NCBI GenBank assembly: GCA_035504415.1
Contig: DATJRY010000010.1
Location: 242,159 to 306,158, forward strand
Direction of reading: 5' to 3'
Source: Candidatus Sulfotelmatobacter sp.
GTDB taxonomy: Bacteria; Vulcanimicrobiota; Vulcanimicrobiia; Vulcanimicrobiales; Vulcanimicrobiaceae
DNA: 64,000 nucleotides
Both the position numbers and the translations under genes were made by a program. Of this stretch, positions 47,147 to 54,973 are shown in pieces (position 1 is the stretch's first letter; each line of letters begins with the position of its first letter). Under the pieces are notes generated by a model. The model saw only the letters and a program-made list of their open reading frames with translations, did not search any database and was not told the origin of the DNA.

Positions 47147-48613
47147 TCAACGACGCCGCCAGCGGGCGTCGGCCGGATCGTACTCCAGCACGACGTCGGG
47201 ATGCACGGAGACGGAAACCACCCGCACGCGCGCGTGCGCGTAGGCGTAGAACAGGCCGGCCACGCTGATCCCTTCGGGTCCCGTGCCGTCCGGTTCCAGC
47301 CACGGCTCGGCCGTCCGCGTCGCGACGGTCGCATTCTCCGCGACGCCGGCGACCAGACCGTGGCGCAGTGCCTGTATGAAGGCGCGCTGCGCGACCGCGT
47401 CGGGCTCCAGCTCGCGCACGACTCGCACGTTGGTGGCCTGCGTCATCGCCGCGACCAAACCGATCGCCACCGCTCCGACGACCGGCGCGACGCGCGGGAA
47501 ACGGCCGCGCGCGGCCAAACAGACGGCGACCAGAATCAGCGCCGCGCCGAAGTACTCGCCGAAGACGGGCAGGTACCCCAGGCCCAGGCGCAACTCGTGT
47601 TGGTACTTCACCAAGATCGCGACCGGCGCGGCCAAGAGCAGCACGACCAGCGCGCCGATCGCCGCCAGCGGTCCGGCGCGCGCGGCGTCGTCGAGCCGTC
47701 GCAGCGCGACCCACGCGGCGACGGCGAACGCCGCGACCAGCAGCGGATCGACCGGCGCGTTACGCCAGAAATCGTCCAGCGAGGAACGGCCGAAGATCCC
47801 GTTCGGATCGGCCGCCCAGTACACGAGCGGAAACGCGGCCGCGACCTGATCGAAGGCCGCGACGAGCAGCGGCACGGGCGCCAGTGAGAGCGCATAGCTC
47901 CCGTGCGGCGGAAAGGCCAGGTGCAGTGCGACGCCGAGCGCCATCAGCAGCGCGCTGAGCGCGAGAAACGGCGCCGCGCGACGCAGCGCGACGGCCCAGC
48001 TCGGCGTCCGCGTTCGCGCCAGCGCGAGGTAGAGCAGCCCGAAGGCATACACCTCCTCGTAGGTCAGCCCGGCCACGACGGCCAGCACGAACGCCACGGT
48101 GCGCCGGCCCGTACCCGCCCCGGCGAACGCGAGCAGCGAGAGCAAGACGGCGATCGCGACCACTTGGGGCATCCCGTTGTAGGCCAGCAGTGCATCGTGA
48201 TAGGCGCGCTCTTGCAGGATCGCGCAGACGACGAGCGCGGCGAGGTTCGCCACGCCGAGGCTGGCGTAGACCGCGACGCAACGCCGAAACAGCTCGACGG
48301 CCACCAGCGTGAGCACGATCAGCAGCCACTTGTACGCCAGCACATCCGTGAAGGTCGCGAACACCCAGAACTTCTCGACCACCAACCCCGGGTAGAAGCG
48401 AGCGTTCCCGAACAGCCACAACGCGAAGGCGTGCTGCATGATCGCGAGCAGCGACTCGTGCCGCAACGCCAACCAGCCGGGCAGCGCCCAATAGTAGGCG
48501 TCGTCGGCGTACCAGCCGGTCCGCAGCGAGGGCGCTATGACGACGAAGCCCAACAGCGCGACGACGAACGGGAACAGCAGGCCGCCGGCGGCGTCGATTC
48601 GATCGCGCCTCAC
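47147..48613 (-). CDS. multi-spanning membrane protein, possible glycosyltransferase (GT-C type)
   Basis: 488 residues from GTG 48613 (GTG 48622 is close). About 11 to 12 hydrophobic segments are visible. The first periplasmic loop has GWYADDAYYWALPGW, where an Asp pair precedes an aromatic stretch. This resembles the catalytic loop of GT-C polyprenyl-linked glycosyltransferases (ArnT/PMT/PIG-M superfamily), but I cannot confirm the family. The C-terminus is soluble and carries EPWLEPDGTG. It is divergent from the formyltransferase-like gene over about 79 bases. Confidence 0.7.
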   Translation of the reverse strand: MRRDRIDAAGGLLFPFVVALLGFVVIAPSLRTGWYADDAYYWALPGWLALRHESLLAIMQHAFALWLFGNARFYPGLVVEKFWVFATFTDVLAYKWLLIVLTLVAVELFRRCVAVYASLGVANLAALVVCAILQERAYHDALLAYNGMPQVVAIAVLLSLLAFAGAGTGRRTVAFVLAVVAGLTYEEVYAFGLLYLALARTRTPSWAVALRRAAPFLALSALLMALGVALHLAFPPHGSYALSLAPVPLLVAAFDQVAAAFPLVYWAADPNGIFGRSSLDDFWRNAPVDPLLVAAFAVAAWVALRRLDDAARAGPLAAIGALVVLLLAAPVAILVKYQHELRLGLGYLPVFGEYFGAALILVAVCLAARGRFPRVAPVVGAVAIGLVAAMTQATNVRVVRELEPDAVAQRAFIQALRHGLVAGVAENATVATRTAEPWLEPDGTGPEGISVAGLFYAYAHARVRVVSVSVHPDVVLEYDPADARWRRR

Positions 48614-48692
48614 GTTGCGCACGGCTTCGCGCAGCGCTCCTGAAAGCCTCGAAGCGGAGGCACCGGCGCCGGCGGTTGAGAACGTCGGCTGC

Positions 48693-49220
48693 GTGCACCC
48701 CGTCCGGCCCAACCCACAGCTGCAGCCCATCAAGATCGAAGGCGAGGGCCCGGTCTACGAGGGCGTGGTCGCACTCTGCGAGGGGCGCGGCTACCGCGTC
48801 GTCGGCGAGGGCGACGCCGCGCTGTTCGTGTTGGCGGCGACGACGCGCATCGTGCGCAAGGCCGAGTACAGCGCGCCGCCATTGGGAACGCTGTGCTTCC
48901 ATCCGAGCCTCTTGCCGCGGCATCGCGGGCGCGACGCGGTGTATTGGACCCTCAAGCTCGGGGAGATGGAGACCGGCGTCACCTGGTTCTGGGTGACCGA
49001 CCAGGTCGACGCGGGCCCGATCGCCGTGCAACGCGCGTTGGCGATCCCGTCCGGCATCCGGCCGCGCGACCTCTACAACGAGTACCTCGCGCCGCTCGGG
49101 GTGGACGCGTTCGCGGACCTGCTGCTCGATCTCGAAGCCGGAATCGTCCGCCGCGTCGAGCAGGACGAGCGGCTCGCGACCTACGAGCCGCCCCGAGAAC
49201 GCAAGCCCGAGAGCGCTTAG
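48693..49220 (+). CDS. short formyltransferase-family protein
   Basis: 175 residues from GTG 48693. The central part LGTLCFHPSLLPRHRGRDAVYWTL and METGVTWFWVTDQVDAGPIAVQ are the formyl-transfer core (HxSLLP..RG and the TGVT...D.GPI strand) of methionyl-tRNA formyltransferase, GAR transformylase and sugar-amine formyltransferases. The N-terminal Rossmann part is about half the usual length, and no C-terminal OB domain is present. A sugar or other amine is a likely acceptor, perhaps linked to the adjacent membrane protein. The stop shares four bases with the convergent propeller gene. Confidence 0.78.
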   Translation: MHPVRPNPQLQPIKIEGEGPVYEGVVALCEGRGYRVVGEGDAALFVLAATTRIVRKAEYSAPPLGTLCFHPSLLPRHRGRDAVYWTLKLGEMETGVTWFWVTDQVDAGPIAVQRALAIPSGIRPRDLYNEYLAPLGVDAFADLLLDLEAGIVRRVEQDERLATYEPPRERKPESA

Positions 49221-50410
49221 CCGGCGAGCCGGCCCTTTTCGCGCTCGAGCTCGCGGTCGCGCCGCACCTCGAACGTTCCGCTGACGGTCTGCGGAACGCG
49301 CAGCTTGCGCAGGTCGAACGCGGAGCGATACGCCGCCGGCACTTCTTCGACTGCGTAGATCCGCCACAGGCTGTCGTAGTCGGTCACGCTGACGGTGCGG
49401 AACGGCGGCCCGGCGACGCGCGTGAGCCGGTGCTCGTCGACGTCGTCGAGCAAGAACGAACCGTCCGAAAGCCGGAAGCCGTCTTGCAGCCAGCCGCCGT
49501 CACCGGTGTAGCGGTGCACGACCTGGAATCGTTCGTCGAGCAGCAGCAGCTCTTGCGCCCAGCTGTTGGCGAGCGACCAGCCGCCGGGGATGCGGCGAAT
49601 CGCGTGCGGGCGCGCAAGCCCGTCGATCAGCACCTCCGGCGCGCGCTCGGGAGCCGCGCGGTCGATGCGCAGCAACATCCCTTGATGGAAGAGCGTCGTG
49701 AGGACGAAGCGCTCGTCGTCGTCGGCGAACGCGACGCTGTTCAAGTGCGTGGTCTGATACCGGGTGTGATATTGCACGCCGCGATGATCGGTGCCGCGAC
49801 CGCTCTCGCGCACGTGCCCGGACGGCGCCGTCGCGAAGCCGTGCTCGGGGGCCCACCACTGCCAGATCGTGTTGCCGTCCAGGTCCACCTCGACGATCCC
49901 GTCGCTTCCCGTGCACGCGACCAGCAGCCCGCGCGAGCTGCGCACGATGCCGTGGCAGTCGTTGAAGGCCGGGTTCGAGATGCGCCGCACGATCCGCGAG
50001 GGCGTGGAGCGCACGTCCACGACGAAGATGCACGCCGACTCGCCGTCGGCGACGTACAGGACGTCGTCGGCAAAGGTGAAGCCCATCGGCGTCACCAGGC
50101 CCTCGCCCCAGTTCTCGCGCCAGGCGACGGTGCCCGCGTCGAGATCGTAAATGACGAACGTCCCGCGAAAGGGACGCTCACCGACCAAGTTCGAGCGCAC
50201 GTCGTCGGCGGCGCGCGCGACGTAGTCGTCCTTCCGCCACGTCAAGGGCAGGTCGCGCGGCGTCTCGGTCGAGCCGATGTTGAGGGTCGCGCTGGTGCTC
50301 CGCTTCGGATCGATGCGCGCGCCGGGCACCGGCGGAATGCCGCCTTCGATGCGCCAGCGCCGACGCAGCAGGTCGAGTCGTGTCGAAACGACGGACGCGG
50401 CTACATACAC
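49217..50410 (-). CDS. arylsulfotransferase-like six-bladed propeller protein
   Basis: 397 residues from GTG 50410. A series of propeller strands with the ASST/PQQ-like pattern is visible: GTFVIYDLDAGTVAWREN, DGIVEVDLDGNTIWQWW followed by GFATAPSGH, and HLNSVAFADDDERF, as in arylsulfate sulfotransferases. The catalytic His of ASST may correspond to HLNS, but I cannot prove it. No signal peptide is evident. A possible TTGACA at 50535-50540 with CATGCT 18 bases on lies upstream. The function could also be a non-catalytic scaffold. Confidence 0.65.
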   Translation of the reverse strand: MYVAASVVSTRLDLLRRRWRIEGGIPPVPGARIDPKRSTSATLNIGSTETPRDLPLTWRKDDYVARAADDVRSNLVGERPFRGTFVIYDLDAGTVAWRENWGEGLVTPMGFTFADDVLYVADGESACIFVVDVRSTPSRIVRRISNPAFNDCHGIVRSSRGLLVACTGSDGIVEVDLDGNTIWQWWAPEHGFATAPSGHVRESGRGTDHRGVQYHTRYQTTHLNSVAFADDDERFVLTTLFHQGMLLRIDRAAPERAPEVLIDGLARPHAIRRIPGGWSLANSWAQELLLLDERFQVVHRYTGDGGWLQDGFRLSDGSFLLDDVDEHRLTRVAGPPFRTVSVTDYDSLWRIYAVEEVPAAYRSAFDLRKLRVPQTVSGTFEVRRDRELEREKGRLAG

Positions 50411-50567
50411 GAGTCAGATCCCCGCATCGTTCGAGCCGGAGAAGCACACTGCATCATCACACCCAGTCTGACAGATCCACCGGTCATGAGCGCCTGCCGG
50501 GGACATCCCCAGCATGCGGACCGCACGTTTGCTTTGTCAAGAGCCGCGGAGTACGTGTGGTCTTGCT

Positions 50568-51743
50568 TCAGAGTATCGGCAGCTTTGCCGCGAGAACGCA
50601 TTTGCCAAGGATCACACCAAAAATAGCTACGATCACCGCCGCGATGAGGATCGGCGCGAAGGCCACCGCCGGGACGTGGGTCACGTCCCACGACGCGCCC
50701 GCGAGCAGCGTCGTGACGAACGCGATCGCGTACCCGAGCGCGAATGTGCCGCCGGACACACGTGCCACGTCCTCGGGCGCTGCGAGCAGGGCCGGCATCG
50801 CGAAGCTCAGCGTGAGCACGTACGCGGCACACAGACCGAACAGCCCCGATGCGACCAGCTCGCCCGTCGCGCCGCCCCAGATGAACGCGCACAGCGCGCC
50901 GAGCACCAGTCCGGCGACGAACAGCGAGCTGACGGGGCGCCCCAGCAGGCGCAGTGGGATCAGGCCGACCAGCAGCGAGGCCGGCAGCTGACCGACGTTG
51001 AGCACGCTCAGCGCGGGTCCGACCAAATGGGGCTGGCCCGTCGCGTGCAGGTAGTCGGGGATGAAGGTGTTGGCACCGAAATAAGCTAGGCTCGCGGACG
51101 ATTGAAACACGCCGATCTGCCACACGCGGCGATCGCGCAGGTCGGGAAACCAGCGCGAGCCCGGTGCGGGTCGCTCGTTGCCGCCCAGCGGCACGAGCAG
51201 CACGGCGAACGCCGTCACCACCACGAACGCGCTCCACACCGCCAGCGCGCGTTCCCAACTCCCGCCGAGCAGCGGCACGACCAGCGGCAGCGTCAACGAC
51301 GCCGGGATCGCCTCGCCGATCAACAGCCCGTTGGCCCAGATGCCGGTCGCCAGCGCGACGCGGCCGGGGAACCACGCGCGCGAGAGCGCGGCCAGCGTCG
51401 GTTGACTGATCGCGATGCCGAGCCCCATCACGATCGTCATCGTGAACAGCATCGGAATCGACGGGCCCACGCCGCGCAGCGCGGCCGGCAACGCGATCGC
51501 GAACAGGCCGGCGCCGAGCGCGCGCCGCGGCCCGAGCCGCGAGACCAGCAGCGAGCCGAAGACCGACGCCAGCGCCATCACCAGCACCGGGAGGTTCGAG
51601 AGGGCGGCGATCCCCGACTCGTCCAGCCGCAGGGCGCGATGGATCGACGGGATCAAGGGCGGAACGGCCAGTAGGGTGAGGCGCAGGTCGACGCCGGCAC
51701 ACCACAACACGGTCCCGCGGGCGAAACCGCGCGCGTCGGGCAT
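50568..51743 (-). CDS. MFS transporter, CynX/NimT-like
   Basis: 391 residues with 12 predicted helices. The family pattern includes IPSIHRALRLDESGIAALSNLPVLVMA, the loop SRLGPRRALGAGL between helices 2 and 3, and SRAWFPGRVALATGIWANG. This subgroup includes cyanate (CynX) and nitroimidazole transporters and related anion carriers. No specificity can be inferred. The ATG start at 51743 gives the expected cytosolic N-end. It is divergent from the FUSC gene over 83 bases, which might suggest joint export control. Confidence 0.88.
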   Translation of the reverse strand: MPDARGFARGTVLWCAGVDLRLTLLAVPPLIPSIHRALRLDESGIAALSNLPVLVMALASVFGSLLVSRLGPRRALGAGLFAIALPAALRGVGPSIPMLFTMTIVMGLGIAISQPTLAALSRAWFPGRVALATGIWANGLLIGEAIPASLTLPLVVPLLGGSWERALAVWSAFVVVTAFAVLLVPLGGNERPAPGSRWFPDLRDRRVWQIGVFQSSASLAYFGANTFIPDYLHATGQPHLVGPALSVLNVGQLPASLLVGLIPLRLLGRPVSSLFVAGLVLGALCAFIWGGATGELVASGLFGLCAAYVLTLSFAMPALLAAPEDVARVSGGTFALGYAIAFVTTLLAGASWDVTHVPAVAFAPILIAAVIVAIFGVILGKCVLAAKLPIL

Positions 51744-51826
51744 GAGCCGTCCTCTCTCGCCGCCGAGCTGACGCTCCCTCCGAAGGCGAGCGTGGAATCG
51801 CGGCAGCGGCGGGGAAGGCTGTCCGC

Positions 51827-53830
51827 GTGTGGCGGACCGCTCCGATCTGGGCGTGGGATCGCGTGATCGCCTCGGACCCGGGGCTCACGCGACTCGCTAC
51901 CGCCGTGCGCACGACCCTCTCGGTGGCGCTTTCGGTGGTCGTGGTCGGCACGTTGGCCAGCGCCTATCACTTCTCGCCCAGCGTGACGGTGCTGGCGGCG
52001 ATCGTCGCGATGCAGACGGCGATCGCGGTCAACGATCCGCACCCGCGCGGCACGACGCTGCTGGTGCCGATCCCGGGCGCGATCGGCGCGGCGTTGGGCA
52101 CGCTCGTCGCGGGCCACGCCGTCGTCGGCGACGTCCTGTTCCTGATCGTGCTCTTCACCGCGGTCGCGATCCGCGCGCGCGGCCCGCGCTGGACGGCGTT
52201 CGGCACGATCGCGATGATCACGTACTTCCTCACGCTCTTCTTCGGGGCCACGCGCGAGGAATTGCCGCAGCTGATCGTCACCATCGTCATCGCCGCGCTG
52301 CTGACGTACCTGGTGCGCTTCGTGCTCTTGCCGGACCGGTCGGATTGGCTCGCGCAACACACGCTCGACGCCTTCGTCGCGCGCGTACGTCTGGTCGCCG
52401 GCGCGTCGCTCGACCTGCTCGCGGCGAGCGACGAGGAGCGCGCGCTGCAACGCCTCCGGCGCGTCGTCGAGCAACTCAACGCCACGGCGCTGACGATCGA
52501 GAACCGGTTGCGCGCGGGCGACAGCGGCGACGTCGAAGAGGTGCGCATCGTCTTCGACGCGGAGCTGGCGGCGGAAAACCTCGCCCAAGCGGCGATCCGG
52601 CTGCGCCGTTCCGGCGCTCCGACCTCGCGTGCGCTGTGGCTGGCGCTCCGGGCGCTGCGGTCGAGTTCGCCGCAGCGTGCCGCGCGGATCGCCGGCCGGG
52701 TCGACGACGACGCCGGCGCCGGCGCCGAAGCTCGCGAGCTGGCGACGGCGATCTGCGACTTGGTCGCCTCGGTCGCGCAGGTGCGCTCGACGGTCGAACG
52801 GCTGGCGGTGACCGACCAGCCGTGGGGGGCGGGAGCCGGCGCCCAGCAGCCCGCGCTGCGGCAGGCGGTCCAGATCACCGTCGCGTCGGCGGCGTCGATC
52901 GCCGTCGGCGAGCTGCTCTCACCCTCGCGCTGGTTCTGGGCGGTGCTGGCCGCCTATTTCGTGTTCAGCGGCACCGCCTCGGCGGGCGAGACGCTCGCGC
53001 GCGCCTGGCAGCGCACGATCGGCACCGCCGTCGGCGCGCTGGCCGGCATCCTGCTGGCGCACCTGCTGCGCGGGAACGAGATGCTCGACGTCGCGGCGGT
53101 CTTCGTTTTCCTCTTCTGTGCGATGTACACGCTGCGCATCTCGCAAGCCGTGATGATCTTCTTCATCACCGCCGACCTCGCGCTGCTCTACGCACTGCTC
53201 GGCAGCTTCAGCAACCAGCTGTTGGAGATTCGGCTGGCCGAAACGGCGATCGGCGCGCTTTTCGGCGGGCTGGCCTCGACCCTGATCTTTCCGACGCGCA
53301 CCGCCGACGTCATCGCCTCGAGCGCACGCGACGCGCTCGAGGGCGCCGTCGGCGCCGTCACGGCCACGATCGACAAGCTGCTCGACGCGCGCAGCACCGA
53401 AGACCCGATCGACGCCGCGCACGAGCTCGACGATCGCATCCAACGCTTCGTCGTGCGCGCGCGTTCGATCGTCTCGGCGCCGGCCGCCGTCACCGGAGCC
53501 AGTCACGACCTGCGGCGCTGGATGTACTCGCTCGCCCAGTACAGCTACTACGCGCGCAACGTGGCCAGCCTGGTCGATCGCGAGCCGGGCCTAGCGCAGG
53601 GCCGTGCGGCCGAGGCCCTGCGCGAGCTCGAGCCGGCGATGCTTGCGAACATCGCCGCCGCCCAAGCGTGGCTGGCCGATCACAAGGACCACGCCACCGT
53701 CGACACCGCCGCGCAGTTCGACGCGATCCGCCGCGCGCAGCCCGACCTCACCGCCGAAGCTCACTTGCTCGAGCGCCTCGACCGTACCATGGCACGCCTG
53801 GCACGCGAGGCGGGCACGCTGGTGCGCTAG
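51827..53830 (+). CDS. FUSC family aromatic-acid exporter-like protein
   Basis: 667 residues from GTG 51827. There are two membrane blocks (about residues 20-165 and 340-500), each with five to six helices, and two cytosolic helical domains between and after them. The repeat shows VAIMQTAIAVNDPHPRGTTL and LAAYFVFSGTASAGETLARA in equivalent positions, with RTIGTAVGALAG. These are the FUSC/ArAE signatures of AaeB-like efflux proteins for aromatic carboxylates. No AaeA-type membrane-fusion partner is present. The tRNA-Ala follows 47 bases downstream. Confidence 0.9.
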   Translation: MWRTAPIWAWDRVIASDPGLTRLATAVRTTLSVALSVVVVGTLASAYHFSPSVTVLAAIVAMQTAIAVNDPHPRGTTLLVPIPGAIGAALGTLVAGHAVVGDVLFLIVLFTAVAIRARGPRWTAFGTIAMITYFLTLFFGATREELPQLIVTIVIAALLTYLVRFVLLPDRSDWLAQHTLDAFVARVRLVAGASLDLLAASDEERALQRLRRVVEQLNATALTIENRLRAGDSGDVEEVRIVFDAELAAENLAQAAIRLRRSGAPTSRALWLALRALRSSSPQRAARIAGRVDDDAGAGAEARELATAICDLVASVAQVRSTVERLAVTDQPWGAGAGAQQPALRQAVQITVASAASIAVGELLSPSRWFWAVLAAYFVFSGTASAGETLARAWQRTIGTAVGALAGILLAHLLRGNEMLDVAAVFVFLFCAMYTLRISQAVMIFFITADLALLYALLGSFSNQLLEIRLAETAIGALFGGLASTLIFPTRTADVIASSARDALEGAVGAVTATIDKLLDARSTEDPIDAAHELDDRIQRFVVRARSIVSAPAAVTGASHDLRRWMYSLAQYSYYARNVASLVDREPGLAQGRAAEALRELEPAMLANIAAAQAWLADHKDHATVDTAAQFDAIRRAQPDLTAEAHLLERLDRTMARLAREAGTLVR

Positions 53831-53877
53831 CGGGGCAGGACCCCAGGCCCGCCGGCGTGAACGGTCGTCGGTCGCCC

Positions 53878-53953
53878 GGGGGATTAGCTCAGTTGGTAGA
53901 GCACCTGCATGGCATGCAGGGGGTCAGGAGTTCGAGTCTCCTATCCTCCACCA
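53878..53953 (+). tRNA. tRNA-Ala (GGC)
   Basis: Acceptor GGGGGAT pairs with ATCCTCC (one G-T pair). The D arm is GCTCAGTTGGTAGAGC, the anticodon stem CCTGC/GCAGG encloses ATGGCAT (anticodon GGC), and the T arm is AGGAGTTCGAGTCTCCT. CCA is encoded at 53951-53953. Together with the UGC tRNA it gives both alanine isoacceptors in one window. Confidence 0.97.
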
Positions 53954-54039
53954 GTCGCCGTTGGCCCGCGTTCGTGCGAATGCGGGCCTTTCGTTTCGCA
54001 GAGCGGTAGCCCGTGGTGCTGTCGGGGAAGAGCAGGCGC

Positions 54040-54498
54040 ATGACCATCTCCATCGTTTTGGTCGTGGTGATCGTCGCGGCCATCGCGATCGCGTGGGTCG
54101 CGGTACGGCGCGAGCATGTCCCGGCGCGACCGGAGCGCGCGACCACCACCGTCGTTCCGAACGAGACGAGCGCCGACGCGCAGATCCTCGAGCAGTTACG
54201 ACTCGCCGGCGCCGACCTCACCAAACCGACGGAGCTGCGGTACTATCTCTACGTCCCGACGCGTGCGCAGGCGGAGCAGGCCGCGGCCGAGCTCGTCGCG
54301 CGCGGCTACACGCCGGAGCTGCGCGCACCGCGGGGCCTGCGCCCCGACGGCAAGGTCGACACCGAATGGGCCGTGATCGCGGTCGAAACGCACGTCCCCT
54401 CGCCCGAGCACGTCGGCGCGTCACGGATCCTCTTCCACCGCCTCGCGACGACCTTCGGCGGCGTCTACGACGGCTGGGAGGCCGCCGTCTCACCCTGA
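54040..54498 (+). CDS. membrane-anchored RraB-like protein
   Basis: 152 residues from ATG 54040 (GTG 54013 is an alternative). An N-terminal membrane helix (ISIVLVVVIVAAIAIAWVAV) is followed by a soluble domain matching RraB/DUF695-like: DAQILEQLRLAGADLTKPTELRYYLYVP, AELVARGYTPEL and the hallmark TTFGGVYDGWEAAV at the end. RraB inhibits RNase E in gamma-proteobacteria; it is soluble there, so anchoring is unusual. It lies between tRNA-Ala(GGC) and rnpB, so an RNA-processing link is tempting. Regulatory activity is unproven. Confidence 0.75.
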   Translation: MTISIVLVVVIVAAIAIAWVAVRREHVPARPERATTTVVPNETSADAQILEQLRLAGADLTKPTELRYYLYVPTRAQAEQAAAELVARGYTPELRAPRGLRPDGKVDTEWAVIAVETHVPSPEHVGASRILFHRLATTFGGVYDGWEAAVSP

Positions 54499-54506
54499 GC
54501 GCGCCC

Positions 54507-54535
54507 TTGTCACGCCGGCGCGCGTCGGCTATCAT
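54507..54535 (+). promoter_or_regulatory. promoter of rnpB, TTGTCA-N17-TATCAT
   Basis: TTGTCA at 54507-54512 and TATCAT at 54530-54535, 17 bases apart. Transcription would start about six bases later at 54541, exactly where the P1 helix of RNase P RNA begins. The promoter starts nine bases after the stop of the RraB-like gene. Confidence 0.65.
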
Positions 54536-54540
54536 CGAGC

Positions 54541-54923
54541 GCGCGGAGGGCGCTGGGCCGTCGCGGCGCAGGTGCGTCGAGGAACGTCCGGGCTCCATCG
54601 GGCAGGGTGCAGGATAACGTCCTGTCGGGGCAACTCGAAGGAAAGTGCCACAGAAACATACCGGACAGCTTCGCCCGGTGCATGCCGGGCGAAGCCTCTA
54701 AGGGTGAAATCGTGCGGTAAGAGCGCACGGCGCTCCACGGTGACGTGGGCGCGGGTAAACCCCACCTGGAGCAAGACCGCTCGATTCGGGCTCTTCGGAG
54801 CTCCCGCCGGCCCGGCGGAACGAGCAACGTCGCAACGAGGTCGACCGTGAGGCCGGCCCCAGAGAGATGACGGCCACCGCCTTCGGGCGGAACAGAATCC
54901 GGCGTATAGGCGCTCCTCCGCGC
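54541..54923 (+). ncRNA. rnpB: RNase P RNA, type A
   Basis: About 383 bases. The 5' GCGCGGAGG (54541-54549) pairs with CCTCCGCGC (54915-54923) as helix P1. Conserved blocks are in order: GAGGAACGTCCGGGCTC (CR I), CCACAGAAACATACCG, AGGGTGAAATCGTGCGGTAA with GAGCGCAC (CR II-III), CCCCACCTGGAGCAAGACCG, GGCCGGCCCCAGAGAGATGA, and ACAGAATCCGGCGTATAGG (CR V). The GGTAAACCCC loop region for tRNA CCA pairing lies in the second specificity domain stretch. It processes the 5' ends of pre-tRNAs. No protein-coding frame should be called here. Confidence 0.97.
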
Positions 54924-54973
54924 TTTGCTCTTCGCCAGGAAACGCTCCGGCTGCCGGTGGAACGCCGGCAAGG

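Noticed and set aside
53889..54224. Minus-strand frame ending VEDRRLELLTPCMPCRCSTN
   Set aside because: It is the antisense of tRNA-Ala(GGC) plus the RraB-like gene; no family features.
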